38,099 bases of DNA, taken from assembly GCA_946408655.1 (NCBI GenBank), contig CAMJTE010000004.1:1-38099 (forward strand), in the 5' to 3' direction. Shown piece after piece: positions 24,976-34,275 of the stretch. The stretch comes from an uncultured Caryophanales bacterium (GTDB lineage Bacteria > Bacillota_I > Bacilli_A > RF39 > UBA660). Numbering within the stretch: the stretch's first letter is position 1; every line of letters starts with the position of its first letter. Both the position numbers and the translations under genes were made by a program. The notes beneath the pieces were generated by a model that searched no databases, had not been told where the DNA came from, and saw nothing but the letters and a program-made list of their open reading frames with translations.

Positions 24976-26721
24976 ATGTGCGGAATAACAGGATTTGTTG
25001 GAAAGTATGCTATTAAAAATGCTATGACTGGTTTAAAGAGTTTAGAATATCGTGGATACGATTCAGCTGGAATAGCGTATATAACTAATAATGATGTAGT
25101 AATAAAAAAAGAAATTGGAAAAATTGAAAATTTAGATAAAGTATTAAATTATGAAGATGAGAGTAATATTGCAATTGCGCATACTAGATGGGCAACTCAT
25201 GGCAAGGCAACAAAGAATAATGCTCATCCTCATAAAGTAGGTAAGATTACATTAGTGCATAATGGTATAATTGAAAACTATGAAGAGTTAAAGAATAAAT
25301 ATAGTGATTATGAATTTAAAAGTGATACAGATACTGAGGTTATTGCTTTAGTAATTGACTTGCTATATAAAGAATATAAAGATATGTTAGTAGTTTTAAG
25401 TAAAATAACAGATATTTTAAAAGGTAGTTATGCTCTTGCTATTATAAATAGTGACTACGTAGATACAATATATGCAATTAGAAAAGATAGTCCATTAATA
25501 GTAGGATATGATAATAATAGTGTGATAGTTGCAAGTGATATACCAGCTATACTTCATGTTACAAATAAATACTATTTACTTGATAACTATGATATAGTAA
25601 AAGCAAATAGTAATTTATTAACATTTTATAATAAAGAATTAAAAGAGATAACAAAAGAAGAATATATTTATGAAGAAGAAAAAGATGAAATAAGTAAAAA
25701 TGGTTATGCTCATTACATGTTAAAAGAGATTAATGAAGAACCTATTGTATTTAAAAAGATATTAGATAAATATATTAGTAATAATAAAGTTATTGATATG
25801 TTTGATATTAGTAAATATGATGAAATTGAAATTGTAGCATGTGGTTCTGCAACTCATGCTGGATTTCTAGGTAAACATTATATTGAGAAATATGCCAGTA
25901 TTAAAACTAGTGTTCATTATGCTTCAGAATATAGATATTCTAAGCATTTCTATAATAAGAAAACATTAGTAATTGTAATCTCACAATCAGGAGAAACTGC
26001 TGATACTCTTGCTGCTTTAAAACTGGCAAACGAATCTAATGTAGATACTCTTGCTATAGTTAATGTATATAAATCAAGTATTGCTAGGGAAGCTAAATAT
26101 GTATTATATACTCTTGCAGGAGTTGAGATTGCAGTTGCGACCACTAAAGCATATATGGCACAAAGTCTTATATTATTACTACTTGCTTTAAATGTAAAAC
26201 AAGATACTAGTTTAATAGAACAGTTATCTAAAGTACCTAGTATTCTTAATAAATATATAAGTAAAGATTATAAAGATATAGCTAAAATAATTTCTGACTA
26301 TGAACATATCTTTTATCTAGGTAGAGAAATAGATTACTATTTAGCATTAGAAGGCAGCTTAAAGTTAAAAGAAATATCTTATATTCATAGTGAAGCATAT
26401 CCAGCAGGAGAGTTAAAACATGGAACTATATCATTAATGGATAAAAATACATTAGTTATATCTGTTGTTACAGATGATAGTATTAAAGATAAGACTATAA
26501 GTAATTTAAAAGAAGTAATGGCTAGAGATACTAGTGTTATAGCTATAACTAATGATGATAAAAGTATAATTAATTATAAAGTAGAAATAGAAGAGAATAA
26601 TTATTTAACTCCATTTATAGTCATGATACCTATGCAATTAATTGCTTATGAAGTAGCTAAGATAAAAAAATGTGATATAGATAAACCAAGAAATTTAGCT
26701 AAATCAGTTACTGTCGAATAA
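24976..26721 (+). CDS. glmS: Glutamine-fructose-6-phosphate aminotransferase (isomerizing)
   Basis: Makes glucosamine-6-phosphate from fructose-6-phosphate and glutamine, the first step to UDP-GlcNAc for the cell wall. The N-terminal glutaminase domain has the nucleophile C2 (MCGITGFVG), EYRGYDSAGIA and HTRWATHGK. Two SIS sugar-isomerase domains follow (CGSATHAGFLGK near 287; SQSGETADTLAAL; EGSLKLKEISYIHSEAYPAGELKHG), and the C-terminal CDIDKPRNLAKSVTVE is conserved. At 581 residues it is slightly short. Start follows GGGAGG. The leader is too short for the glmS ribozyme used by many Firmicutes, so regulation must be different. Confidence 0.97.
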   Translation: MCGITGFVGKYAIKNAMTGLKSLEYRGYDSAGIAYITNNDVVIKKEIGKIENLDKVLNYEDESNIAIAHTRWATHGKATKNNAHPHKVGKITLVHNGIIENYEELKNKYSDYEFKSDTDTEVIALVIDLLYKEYKDMLVVLSKITDILKGSYALAIINSDYVDTIYAIRKDSPLIVGYDNNSVIVASDIPAILHVTNKYYLLDNYDIVKANSNLLTFYNKELKEITKEEYIYEEEKDEISKNGYAHYMLKEINEEPIVFKKILDKYISNNKVIDMFDISKYDEIEIVACGSATHAGFLGKHYIEKYASIKTSVHYASEYRYSKHFYNKKTLVIVISQSGETADTLAALKLANESNVDTLAIVNVYKSSIAREAKYVLYTLAGVEIAVATTKAYMAQSLILLLLALNVKQDTSLIEQLSKVPSILNKYISKDYKDIAKIISDYEHIFYLGREIDYYLALEGSLKLKEISYIHSEAYPAGELKHGTISLMDKNTLVISVVTDDSIKDKTISNLKEVMARDTSVIAITNDDKSIINYKVEIEENNYLTPFIVMIPMQLIAYEVAKIKKCDIDKPRNLAKSVTVE

Positions 26722-26750
26722 AGTTAAGAGTTGATCTTAACTTTATTTTG
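26720..26750 (+). terminator. glmS terminator
   Basis: AAAGTTAAGA (26720-26729) and TCTTAACTTT (26735-26744), 10 bp with a 5-base loop, then ATTTTG. The left arm begins at the stop codon. Confidence 0.75.
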
Positions 26751-26763
26751 GTGATTATTACAA

Positions 26764-26792
26764 TTTACTTATAAGAGGTTCTTTGCTATAAT
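26764..26792 (+). promoter_or_regulatory. uvrA promoter
   Basis: TTTACT (26764-26769), 17 bases ending in TGC, TATAAT (26787-26792): extended -10. No SOS (LexA) box is evident. Confidence 0.7.
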
Positions 26793-26813
26793 ATTACCCG
26801 AAGGGATGATAAC

Positions 26814-29630
26814 ATGGATAAGATAATAATTAAAGGAGCTCGTGAGAATAATTTAAAGAATATAGATTTAGAACTTCCTAAAGATAAATTAATAGTAATG
26901 ACAGGAGTATCGGGTAGTGGTAAGAGTAGTCTTGCCTTTGATACGATATATGCTGAAGGAAAAAGAAGATATATAGACTCACTTTCGGCATATGCTAGAC
27001 AGTTTTTAGGTGGTACTGATAAACCTAAAGTAGATAGTATAGAAGGACTTTCTCCAAGTATTTCAATAGATCAAAAAACTACTAATAATAATCCTCGTAG
27101 TACAGTTGGTACAGTAACTGAGATATATGATTATTTAAGATTATTGTTTGCAAGAATTGGTATTCCTCATTGTCCAAATCATCATAATCCAATAAGTAGT
27201 CAAAGTGTTGAAGAGATGACTAAACAGATTGAAAAATTAGAAATTGGGACTAAGATTAGAGTGCTTGCACCTATTATTCATGGAGAAAAAGGTACTCATA
27301 AAGACTTATTATCTGGACTAGTTAAAGATGGATATATTCGTGTTAGAATAGATGGAGAAGATTATGATTTAACTGAGAACATTGAATTATCTAAAACGAA
27401 AAAACATAATATTGATGTTATAGTAGATAGATTAAAGATAAAAGAAGAAATACATAGTAGGTTATATGAAGCAATAGAACTTGCTTGTAAACTTGCGCAT
27501 GGTAAAGTTGTAATTGATGTAATAGGTGATAAAGAGATAGTAATGAGTGAGAAGTATGCATGTCCTATGTGTGATTTTTCACTACCAGAAATAGAACCTA
27601 GAATGTTTTCTTTTAATGCTCCATATGGTGCCTGTAAGACTTGTAACGGTCTTGGTATTAAACAGAAATTGTCAGAAGATTTAATTATTCCTGATAAAAA
27701 TTTAAGTATAAATGAAAAAGGAATAGTAGTACTTAATCTTGATAATAATACCTTAGGTACACAAGTAAATGCTGTATCAAAGTACTATGATATAGACCTT
27801 GATATGCCTATTAAAGATATTCCTCGTGAAAAATTAGATATTATATTATATGGATCTCCAGATGTTATGGAATTTAACTATATATCAGGTAGTGGTAATA
27901 CTAGAACTACTAGAGATTATTATGAAGGAATTATGAATAATCTAGAAAGACGCTATATTGAAACTAAGAGTGGTTGGATTAGAGATTGGATAGGACAGTT
28001 TATGGTGGATATGGAGTGTCCTACATGTAAGGGAGCTAGACTAGATGATTCAGTACTTACTGTACTTATAAATGGTAAAAACATTTATGAAGTAACAAAA
28101 ATGTCTATTGGTGATTTAAAAGAATTTTTAAGTAAATTAAAACTTACTAAAGAACAAAAGGAGGTTGCAGATTTAATACTTAAAGAAATTATATCTAGAT
28201 TAACATTCTTAATAAATGTTGGATTAGAATACTTAACTTTAAATAGAAAAGCAGGAACTTTATCAGGTGGTGAGGCTAGTAGAATTCGTCTTGCGACCCA
28301 AATAGGTTCACGTCTTACTGGTGTTTTATATGTTTTAGATGAACCAAGTATTGGACTACATCAAAGAGATAATAACAGGTTAATAAAGTCACTTCTAGAT
28401 ATGAGAGATTTAGGTAATACTTTAGTAGTTGTAGAACATGATACAGATACAATGCTTGCAGCTGATTATCTAGTTGATATTGGACCTTTTGCCGGAGTTA
28501 ACGGAGGACACATAGTTGCTTCAGGTACTCCAGAAGAAGTTATGAAAAATGAGAATAGTTTAACTGGCCAGTATCTAACTGGAAAACTTAAAATAGAAGT
28601 GCCTTCTATTCGTAGAAAAGGAAATAAAAAGTATTTAGAGATTAAAGGTGCAGAAGAGAATAATCTAAAGAATGTAAATGTAAAAATACCACTTGGTAAG
28701 ATGGTATGTGTAACTGGCGTATCTGGTTCAGGTAAATCTACTTTAGTAAATGAAATACTATATAAAATAGTCCGTAATAATTTATATAAAGTAAAAGAAC
28801 GCCCTGGCAAATACAAGAGCGTTAAAGGGTTAGAATATATAGATAAAGTAATAGATATATCACAAGAACCAATAGGTAGAACTCCAAGATCAAACCCAGC
28901 AACTTATGTTGGAGTATTCGATGATATAAGAGAAGTATTTACAAGTACAAAAGAAGCTAAAGCTAGAGGATATGATAAAGGTAGATTTTCATTTAATGTC
29001 AAAGGTGGAAGATGTGAAGCATGCTGGGGTGACGGTGTTAAAAAGATAGAAATGCACTTCTTACCAGATGTGTATGTTCCATGTAGTGTGTGTGGTGGAA
29101 CTAGATATAATTCTGAAACTTTACAAATAAAATATAAAGGTAAAAATATTTATGATGTATTAGAAATGACAGTAGAAGAAGCATTAGAATTCTTTAAGAA
29201 TGTGCCAAAAGTAAAGAATAAATTACAAGTCTTAATGGATGTAGGGTTGTCTTATGTGAAACTAGGACAAAGTGCACCAACACTTTCAGGTGGAGAAGCA
29301 GCTAGAGTAAAACTTGCTAAAGAATTACAGAAAAAGCCTACTGGGAAATCATTATTTATTCTTGATGAACCGACTACAGGATTACATATTCATGATATAA
29401 AGAAACTACTTGTAATATTGAATAGAATAGTAGATAATGGAGATACAGTATTAATTATTGAGCATAATCTTGATGTAATTAAAGTAGCAGACTATATTAT
29501 TGATCTAGGTCCTGAAGGTGGAGTAGGTGGAGGTACTGTTGTTGCAACCGGTACTCCAGAAGAGGTAAGTAAGGTAGATGCAAGTTATACTGGACAATTC
29601 TTAAAAGGTATGTTGAAGAAGACACGTTAG
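26814..29630 (+). CDS. uvrA: Excinuclease ABC subunit A
   Basis: DNA-damage recognition ATPase of nucleotide excision repair. Two ABC modules are present: Walker A GVSGSGKSSLAFDT near residue 31 with signature LSGGEASRIRLA near 482, and GVSGSGKSTLVNEI near 639 with LSGGEAARVKLA near 825. Zinc modules are intact (CPMCDFSLPEIEPRMFSFN with CKTCNGLG; CEACWGDGVKKIEM with CSVCGG). Length 938 is standard. Start ATG 26814 follows GAAGGG. uvrB is not in this window, so uvrA stands alone here. Confidence 0.98.
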   Translation: MDKIIIKGARENNLKNIDLELPKDKLIVMTGVSGSGKSSLAFDTIYAEGKRRYIDSLSAYARQFLGGTDKPKVDSIEGLSPSISIDQKTTNNNPRSTVGTVTEIYDYLRLLFARIGIPHCPNHHNPISSQSVEEMTKQIEKLEIGTKIRVLAPIIHGEKGTHKDLLSGLVKDGYIRVRIDGEDYDLTENIELSKTKKHNIDVIVDRLKIKEEIHSRLYEAIELACKLAHGKVVIDVIGDKEIVMSEKYACPMCDFSLPEIEPRMFSFNAPYGACKTCNGLGIKQKLSEDLIIPDKNLSINEKGIVVLNLDNNTLGTQVNAVSKYYDIDLDMPIKDIPREKLDIILYGSPDVMEFNYISGSGNTRTTRDYYEGIMNNLERRYIETKSGWIRDWIGQFMVDMECPTCKGARLDDSVLTVLINGKNIYEVTKMSIGDLKEFLSKLKLTKEQKEVADLILKEIISRLTFLINVGLEYLTLNRKAGTLSGGEASRIRLATQIGSRLTGVLYVLDEPSIGLHQRDNNRLIKSLLDMRDLGNTLVVVEHDTDTMLAADYLVDIGPFAGVNGGHIVASGTPEEVMKNENSLTGQYLTGKLKIEVPSIRRKGNKKYLEIKGAEENNLKNVNVKIPLGKMVCVTGVSGSGKSTLVNEILYKIVRNNLYKVKERPGKYKSVKGLEYIDKVIDISQEPIGRTPRSNPATYVGVFDDIREVFTSTKEAKARGYDKGRFSFNVKGGRCEACWGDGVKKIEMHFLPDVYVPCSVCGGTRYNSETLQIKYKGKNIYDVLEMTVEEALEFFKNVPKVKNKLQVLMDVGLSYVKLGQSAPTLSGGEAARVKLAKELQKKPTGKSLFILDEPTTGLHIHDIKKLLVILNRIVDNGDTVLIIEHNLDVIKVADYIIDLGPEGGVGGGTVVATGTPEEVSKVDASYTGQFLKGMLKKTR

Positions 29631-29656
29631 AAAAAATCAGTAAGTGAAATCAAGTC

Positions 29657-29902
29657 TTGAAAGGAATAAGTGATATAGTAAGTATTAGTTTTGAAGATGA
29701 TGTAATAGTAGCTTATGATAGTGAAGAATATTTAAAAGAAGCATTTGAAGCAAATATTGAGTATGCAGTTGCAGATGCAGTAGAAGAAACTACTAAGGAA
29801 ACTACTTTGGATATAGCTAGAAAAATGAAATTAAAAGGTATTAATATATCAGATATTATGAGTATTACAGGTTTATCTAAAGAAAAAATAGATTCATTAT
29901 AG
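29657..29902 (+). pseudogene. C-terminal remnant of an Rpn-type PD-(D/E)XK nuclease family protein
   Basis: The last part of this 81-codon frame (TTLDIARKMKLKGINISDIM, then TGLSKEKIDSL) matches the C-terminal tail of the full-length Rpn-family protein at 36981-37832 (NTLDIARKMKQLG, TGLTIEKIDEL). The N-terminal nuclease core is missing: the frame begins just after uvrA, with no good start site. It is best read as a decayed copy of a transposase-like recombination-promoting nuclease. A small expressed C-terminal protein is less likely. Confidence 0.7.
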
Positions 29903-29936
29903 TAGTTTACATTAGGTATTTAGTAAAAAGTATTTT

Positions 29937-29968
29937 AAAGCAAACAATTCAATTTATTTGCTTTTTGT
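29937..29968 (+). terminator. Terminator after the Rpn remnant
   Basis: AAAGCAAA (29937-29944) and TTTGCTTT (29957-29964), 8 bp, then TTGTTATTTT. Probably serves uvrA and the remnant. Confidence 0.65.
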
Positions 29969-29983
29969 TATTTTATTGCTTAC

Positions 29984-30029
29984 TATTCTTGATTTTGTGC
30001 AAAATAAGCATCATGTTATTCTTGATTTT
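29984..30029. repeat. 13-bp direct repeat, 33 bp apart, before the DUF4143 gene
   Basis: TATTCTTGATTTT occurs at 29984-29996 and 30017-30029; start-to-start distance is 33 bp, about three helical turns. Both lie just upstream of the promoter (-35 at 30041), a suitable position for a regulator. Confidence 0.5.
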
Positions 30030-30040
30030 TGTCATAATTC

Positions 30041-30069
30041 TTGTAATTACTTGTTGAATGTGCTAATAT
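30041..30069 (+). promoter_or_regulatory. Promoter of the DUF4143 ATPase gene
   Basis: TTGTAA (30041-30046), 17 bases ending in TGC, TAATAT (30064-30069). Confidence 0.6.
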
Positions 30070-30091
30070 ATATTATATAGGAGGACTAAAA

Positions 30092-31444
30092 ATGAAAAGA
30101 AAAATATATAATGAAATACTTAAGTGGAAAGAAAGTAGTAATGGTAAAACAGCATTATTAATTGAAGGTGCACGACGTGTTGGAAAAAGCTACATTGCGT
30201 GCGAGTTTGCTAAAAAAAATTACAAATCATATATTTTAATAGATTTTTCAAAGGTTTCAAATGATGTAATAAACTTATTTGATGAGTATTTAAGTGATTT
30301 AGATTATTTATTTACATATCTTTCAGGATACTTTGGTATTCAACTTTATGAAAGAGAAACATTGTTTATATTTGATGAGGTTCAGTTTTGTCCTAAAGCA
30401 AGAGGTGCAATTAAATCATTAGTTGCAGATGGAAGATATGATTATATAGAAACTGGTTCTTTAATTTCTATTAAGAAAAATGTAAAAGATATACTTATAC
30501 CATCAGAAGAAGAACAAATAACATTATATCCAATGGATTTTGAAGAATTTCTATGGGCAATGGGAAATGAAACGATAATGGATGTTATAAAAGAGTGTTA
30601 TAAAAATAAAAAACCACTTGGTAGTTTACTTCATAGAAAAGCAATGGATTATTTTAAAGAGTATATAATTGTTGGTGGTATGCCTCAAGCAGTAGAGAGT
30701 TATTCTAAAGATAGAAACTTTGAAAATGTAGATAAAATAAAAAGAAGAATTATAAACCTATATCGCAATGACATAAGAAAGCATGCTGAAGAATTAAATT
30801 TAAAAGTTGAGCAGATATTTGATACAATACCTTCACAATTACAGAAACATGAAAAAAAATTTAATATATCTAATTTAGATGAAAATGCTAGATATAGAAA
30901 TTATGAAGGAGCCTTTTATTGGCTTAATGATGCAAAACTTATTAATATTGCATATAATACTACTGAACCTAATATTGGATTAGGTCAAAGATTGGATACT
31001 AATATTTTAAAATTATATATGATGGATACAGGATTATTATTATCAATGACTTTTAATGAAAAATCATTAGTATCAGAAGAAATTTATAAAAAAATATTAT
31101 TTGATAAACTAGCATTTAATGAGGGAATGATAATAGAAAATGTTGTTGCGCAGATGTTAACATCTGAAGGTAGAAAACTGTATTTTTTCTCAAAAAATGA
31201 AAGAAACAATTCATTTGAAACTATGGAAATTGATTTTCTAATATCAAAAAATATGATTAATTCAAAACATAATATCATACCTATAGAAGTAAAATCTGGA
31301 GAAAGATATACTTATTCTTCACTAAATAAATTACGAAGCAAGTATAAAGATTATATAGATAGACCAATTATAATACATACTAAAGACCTTAAAATAGAAG
31401 ATGATATTCTATATCTTCCAATTTATATGACTTCATTATTATAA
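30092..31444 (+). CDS. AAA ATPase with DUF4143 domain
   Basis: Member of the large AAA_14/DUF4143 family (450 residues), common in gut bacteria and archaea; function is not established. The N-terminal ATPase has Walker A GARRVGKS (residues 26-33), Walker B LFIFDEVQFCP near 92-102 and the TGSLI segment near 127. The C-terminal half (about 190-440) has the DUF4143 pattern, with KLYMMDTGLLLSM, NEGMIIENVVAQML and a final IDFLISK...PIEVKSGERY resembling a PD-(D/E)XK nuclease core (Asp, then EVK). Start follows GGAGG. It lies between an Rpn remnant and the pilus locus, so may be accessory; such genes are often patchily distributed. Confidence 0.9.
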   Translation: MKRKIYNEILKWKESSNGKTALLIEGARRVGKSYIACEFAKKNYKSYILIDFSKVSNDVINLFDEYLSDLDYLFTYLSGYFGIQLYERETLFIFDEVQFCPKARGAIKSLVADGRYDYIETGSLISIKKNVKDILIPSEEEQITLYPMDFEEFLWAMGNETIMDVIKECYKNKKPLGSLLHRKAMDYFKEYIIVGGMPQAVESYSKDRNFENVDKIKRRIINLYRNDIRKHAEELNLKVEQIFDTIPSQLQKHEKKFNISNLDENARYRNYEGAFYWLNDAKLINIAYNTTEPNIGLGQRLDTNILKLYMMDTGLLLSMTFNEKSLVSEEIYKKILFDKLAFNEGMIIENVVAQMLTSEGRKLYFFSKNERNNSFETMEIDFLISKNMINSKHNIIPIEVKSGERYTYSSLNKLRSKYKDYIDRPIIIHTKDLKIEDDILYLPIYMTSLL

Positions 31445-31465
31445 TTGTGTAATTTAATTAAATAA

Positions 31466-31500
31466 AAAATCAAGAAGGATTATTCATCTTTCTTGATTTT
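31466..31500. terminator. Bidirectional terminator
   Basis: AAAATCAAGAA and TTCTTGATTTT, 11-bp arms, between the DUF4143 gene and the convergent pilus ATPase; the ATPase stop lies in the loop. Confidence 0.8.
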
Positions 31501-34185
31501 TCTATATCTTTTTTTATTTAACATTCTAGAAACTCTACTACCAATCTCATTTTGCATAGATTCTAATCTTTCGATTTTTTCATAATCAATATTATCTTTT
31601 TCAATTATTTTCTTTTCACTTGAATTAGTAATACTATCATATATTTTATCAATGAAGTTTGTATTATAATCAAGAGGTTCCATCTCATCATTTTCTTTTG
31701 CTGTTTTACTTATTGTTTTGACCTCTGATACATTAATATCATTATCAGATACATCATCTTCATTTATAGATATCTTAATAGTATCTTCTATATCATTTTC
31801 CTTATCTTCATTAGTAGTTTTTATAGTTTCATCAGATACATTATCATTAACTTTAATAGTTTCAATTACTTCTTCTAACTCTTCAATTTCTTTATCAGTT
31901 ATTTCATTATTATTGATATCTAGAGTATCAGAATTATCAATAGTTATTTCATTATTATCTATTTCATCAATAATATCTGCGTTAGAATCAGTATTATTTT
32001 CAATGATTTCATCAATTTTATCGACAAAAGAATTATCATTTTCTAAAGATTCCATCTCTTCATTATCATCTACAGTAATATCGTCTTTAGATTTTTTATC
32101 TTTCTTTTTCTTCTTTCTTTTCTTTTTCTTAGATTCTTTTTCTTCAGAAACAACTTCATTATTTTCTAGAACTTCATCAATCTTTTTGCCAAATGAATCA
32201 TCGTTATCTAAAGACTCTATCTCCTCATTATCATTTACAGGAATATTTTCTTTAGCCTCTTCTTCAATGATTTCATCATCTTTAGATTGATTTTTACTAT
32301 CAGATTCTGCTTCCTCATTAATAATCTCACTATCAGTAGGTTCACTATTTTCTAGAATTTCGTCAAGTTTTTCATCAAATGCATCATCATTATCTAAAGA
32401 TTCTATCTCTTCATTATCATTTGCAAAAGTAGTATCTTCAATAACTTCTTCATTAGATTTTATTTCATCTAGTGCCGTATCAATTAATTCATCAGAAATA
32501 CTAATACCAGTATTATTTTCATAAGTAGTTTCATTATTATCAGTATCTTCTAATATTTCAATTACTTCTTCTGGTTCTTCATTTTTTTTCTTTTTCTTGT
32601 CTTTCTTTTTCTTCTTATATTTCTTCTTTTTCTCTTTTTTATTATCGATAATATCTTCTTCAACAATATCTGTATTTTCTACTGGTGTTATCACAGTATC
32701 GATATCATTATTTATTTCACTTTCTTCAATAACTTCATCAATTTTATCAACAAAATCTTCATCATTATCAAGAGATTCCATATTATCGATATCAGGTTCT
32801 GTATCTTCATTATCTGCAGTATCATCAATTGAATCAATAACAACATCATTGGTGTCTGGAACAATTACCTCATCTATGATATCATCATCTATATAATTTT
32901 CATCATTATCAACATCATCACTATTATCTAAAGAATAATCTTCTTTTTTATTTAATTCACTATCAAGAATATCTTTTGATAAATTAAATGTAATAATAGA
33001 ATCATCTTCAAACTCAACAAGTCTTAATAATTCTTCAATAGTAGTATCTCCTCTTAAGACTTTAATCATACCATCTTGAAGTAGGGTAATAACAGAATCA
33101 TTATATACAAGATTTCTTAATTTATCTTTTCTGATATTCATACTAAGTGCATCTTGTATTTTTTGATCAATCTTAAGTACTTCTTGGAAGGCAATTCTAC
33201 CTTTATAACCATGGTTACATTTTTCACAACCAACTGCTTCATAGATTTCATCAACATCCATATTAAGCGTTTTCTTAATTAAATCTTTTTCATAAGTAGT
33301 TGTTTTTCTTAACTTTTTACAATGTGGACATAGTTTTCTTGCAAGTTTTTGTGAAATAATTCCTTCAAGTGCTTCAGCAAGTAAATATTTTTCTACATCC
33401 ATATCCATTAAACGTTCAATAGTTGATAGAGAATCATTAGTATGTAGAGTAGACAATACTAAGTGCCCTGTAACTGATGCTCTTATTGCAATAGTAGCAG
33501 TTTCACTATCACGAATTTCTCCTATCATTATTATATTTGGATCTTGTCTTAAAATAGAACGAAGAGCAGCTGCAAATGTAAGTCCGATATCAGCATTTAC
33601 TTGAATTTGGTTAACATTTTCAATATCCATTTCAACTGGGTCTTCAATCGACATAATATTAGTTGTTTCGTTACTTAATCTTTGTAACATAGAGTATACT
33701 GTAGTAGTTTTACCAGTACCAGTCGCACCTGTAACAAGAATTATACCGTTAGGCTTATTAATCATTTCGATTACTTTTTTATAGTTATAATCAGAAAAAC
33801 CTAATTGTTCAATACCATTTAAACTTAAAGTATAATCTAAGATACGTATAACTATTTTTTCTCCCTTATTAGTATTAATAGAAGAAACACGTAAGTCTAG
33901 TTCAATATCTTTAACAACACCCTTAATCGCACCATCTTGTGGAAGTCTTGATTCCGTAATATTCATACCAGATATAATCTTAATTCTAGTAATTAAGTTT
34001 TTAACATATTCCTCTGGTACAGTTGCATAATTAATTAACTCTCCATCTATTCTAATCCTTATTTGAAGTACATTATCTTTAGGATCAAAGTGGATATCCG
34101 AAGCCCCTCTACTTGAAGCATCAACTAAAATTTCATTTACTATATCCACAATCGGAGTGTGTTCAAAATCAAATACTTTTAACAT
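31480..34185 (-). CDS. PilB/ComGA-type secretion ATPase with a long acidic repeat tail
   Basis: Hexameric motor ATPase for type IV pilus or competence-pseudopilus assembly, at the cytoplasmic face. Residues 10-395 are the compact ComGA-like core: ASDIHFDP, Walker A GATGTGKT (153-160), EDPVE (181-185), Walker B IIMIGEIRD (218-226), HTND and a zinc module (C286, C289, C320, C323). It lacks the N-terminal domain of classical PilB. Residues 396-901 are a low-complexity tail rich in Asp, Glu, Asn and Ile. The tail has five related repeats (about 466-492, 589-615, 651-677, 706-732, 831-856; core like DNEEIESLDNDD then KIDEIIEN), two lysine blocks (516-534, 684-700) and a basic C-terminus. I know no PilB with such a tail. 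Divergent from two prepilin genes. Confidence 0.9.
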   Translation of the reverse strand: MLKVFDFEHTPIVDIVNEILVDASSRGASDIHFDPKDNVLQIRIRIDGELINYATVPEEYVKNLITRIKIISGMNITESRLPQDGAIKGVVKDIELDLRVSSINTNKGEKIVIRILDYTLSLNGIEQLGFSDYNYKKVIEMINKPNGIILVTGATGTGKTTTVYSMLQRLSNETTNIMSIEDPVEMDIENVNQIQVNADIGLTFAAALRSILRQDPNIIMIGEIRDSETATIAIRASVTGHLVLSTLHTNDSLSTIERLMDMDVEKYLLAEALEGIISQKLARKLCPHCKKLRKTTTYEKDLIKKTLNMDVDEIYEAVGCEKCNHGYKGRIAFQEVLKIDQKIQDALSMNIRKDKLRNLVYNDSVITLLQDGMIKVLRGDTTIEELLRLVEFEDDSIITFNLSKDILDSELNKKEDYSLDNSDDVDNDENYIDDDIIDEVIVPDTNDVVIDSIDDTADNEDTEPDIDNMESLDNDEDFVDKIDEVIEESEINNDIDTVITPVENTDIVEEDIIDNKKEKKKKYKKKKKDKKKKKNEEPEEVIEILEDTDNNETTYENNTGISISDELIDTALDEIKSNEEVIEDTTFANDNEEIESLDNDDAFDEKLDEILENSEPTDSEIINEEAESDSKNQSKDDEIIEEEAKENIPVNDNEEIESLDNDDSFGKKIDEVLENNEVVSEEKESKKKKRKKKKKDKKSKDDITVDDNEEMESLENDNSFVDKIDEIIENNTDSNADIIDEIDNNEITIDNSDTLDINNNEITDKEIEELEEVIETIKVNDNVSDETIKTTNEDKENDIEDTIKISINEDDVSDNDINVSEVKTISKTAKENDEMEPLDYNTNFIDKIYDSITNSSEKKIIEKDNIDYEKIERLESMQNEIGSRVSRMLNKKRYRKIKKDE

Positions 34186-34234
34186 TTTATCACCTTTTTA
34201 TTCTATTCCACTAGATTTTAGCCTAAATATATTA

Positions 34235-34240
34235 TATAAT
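34235..34240 (+). promoter_or_regulatory. -10 element in the divergent pilB/prepilin region
   Basis: TATAAT at 34235-34240 within an AT-rich 80-base divergent region; no clear -35. Directed at the first prepilin gene; the complementary strand also holds a TATAAT-like sequence for the ATPase gene. Confidence 0.4.
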
Positions 34241-34275
34241 ATAAATATCAATAATGCAAGAAGGAAATGATAATT

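Noticed and set aside
31718-32896. Ser/Ile-rich open frames on the plus strand opposite the ATPase tail
   Set aside because: They are mirror images of the Asp/Glu/Asn codons of the repeat tail, have no ribosome binding sites and resemble no family.
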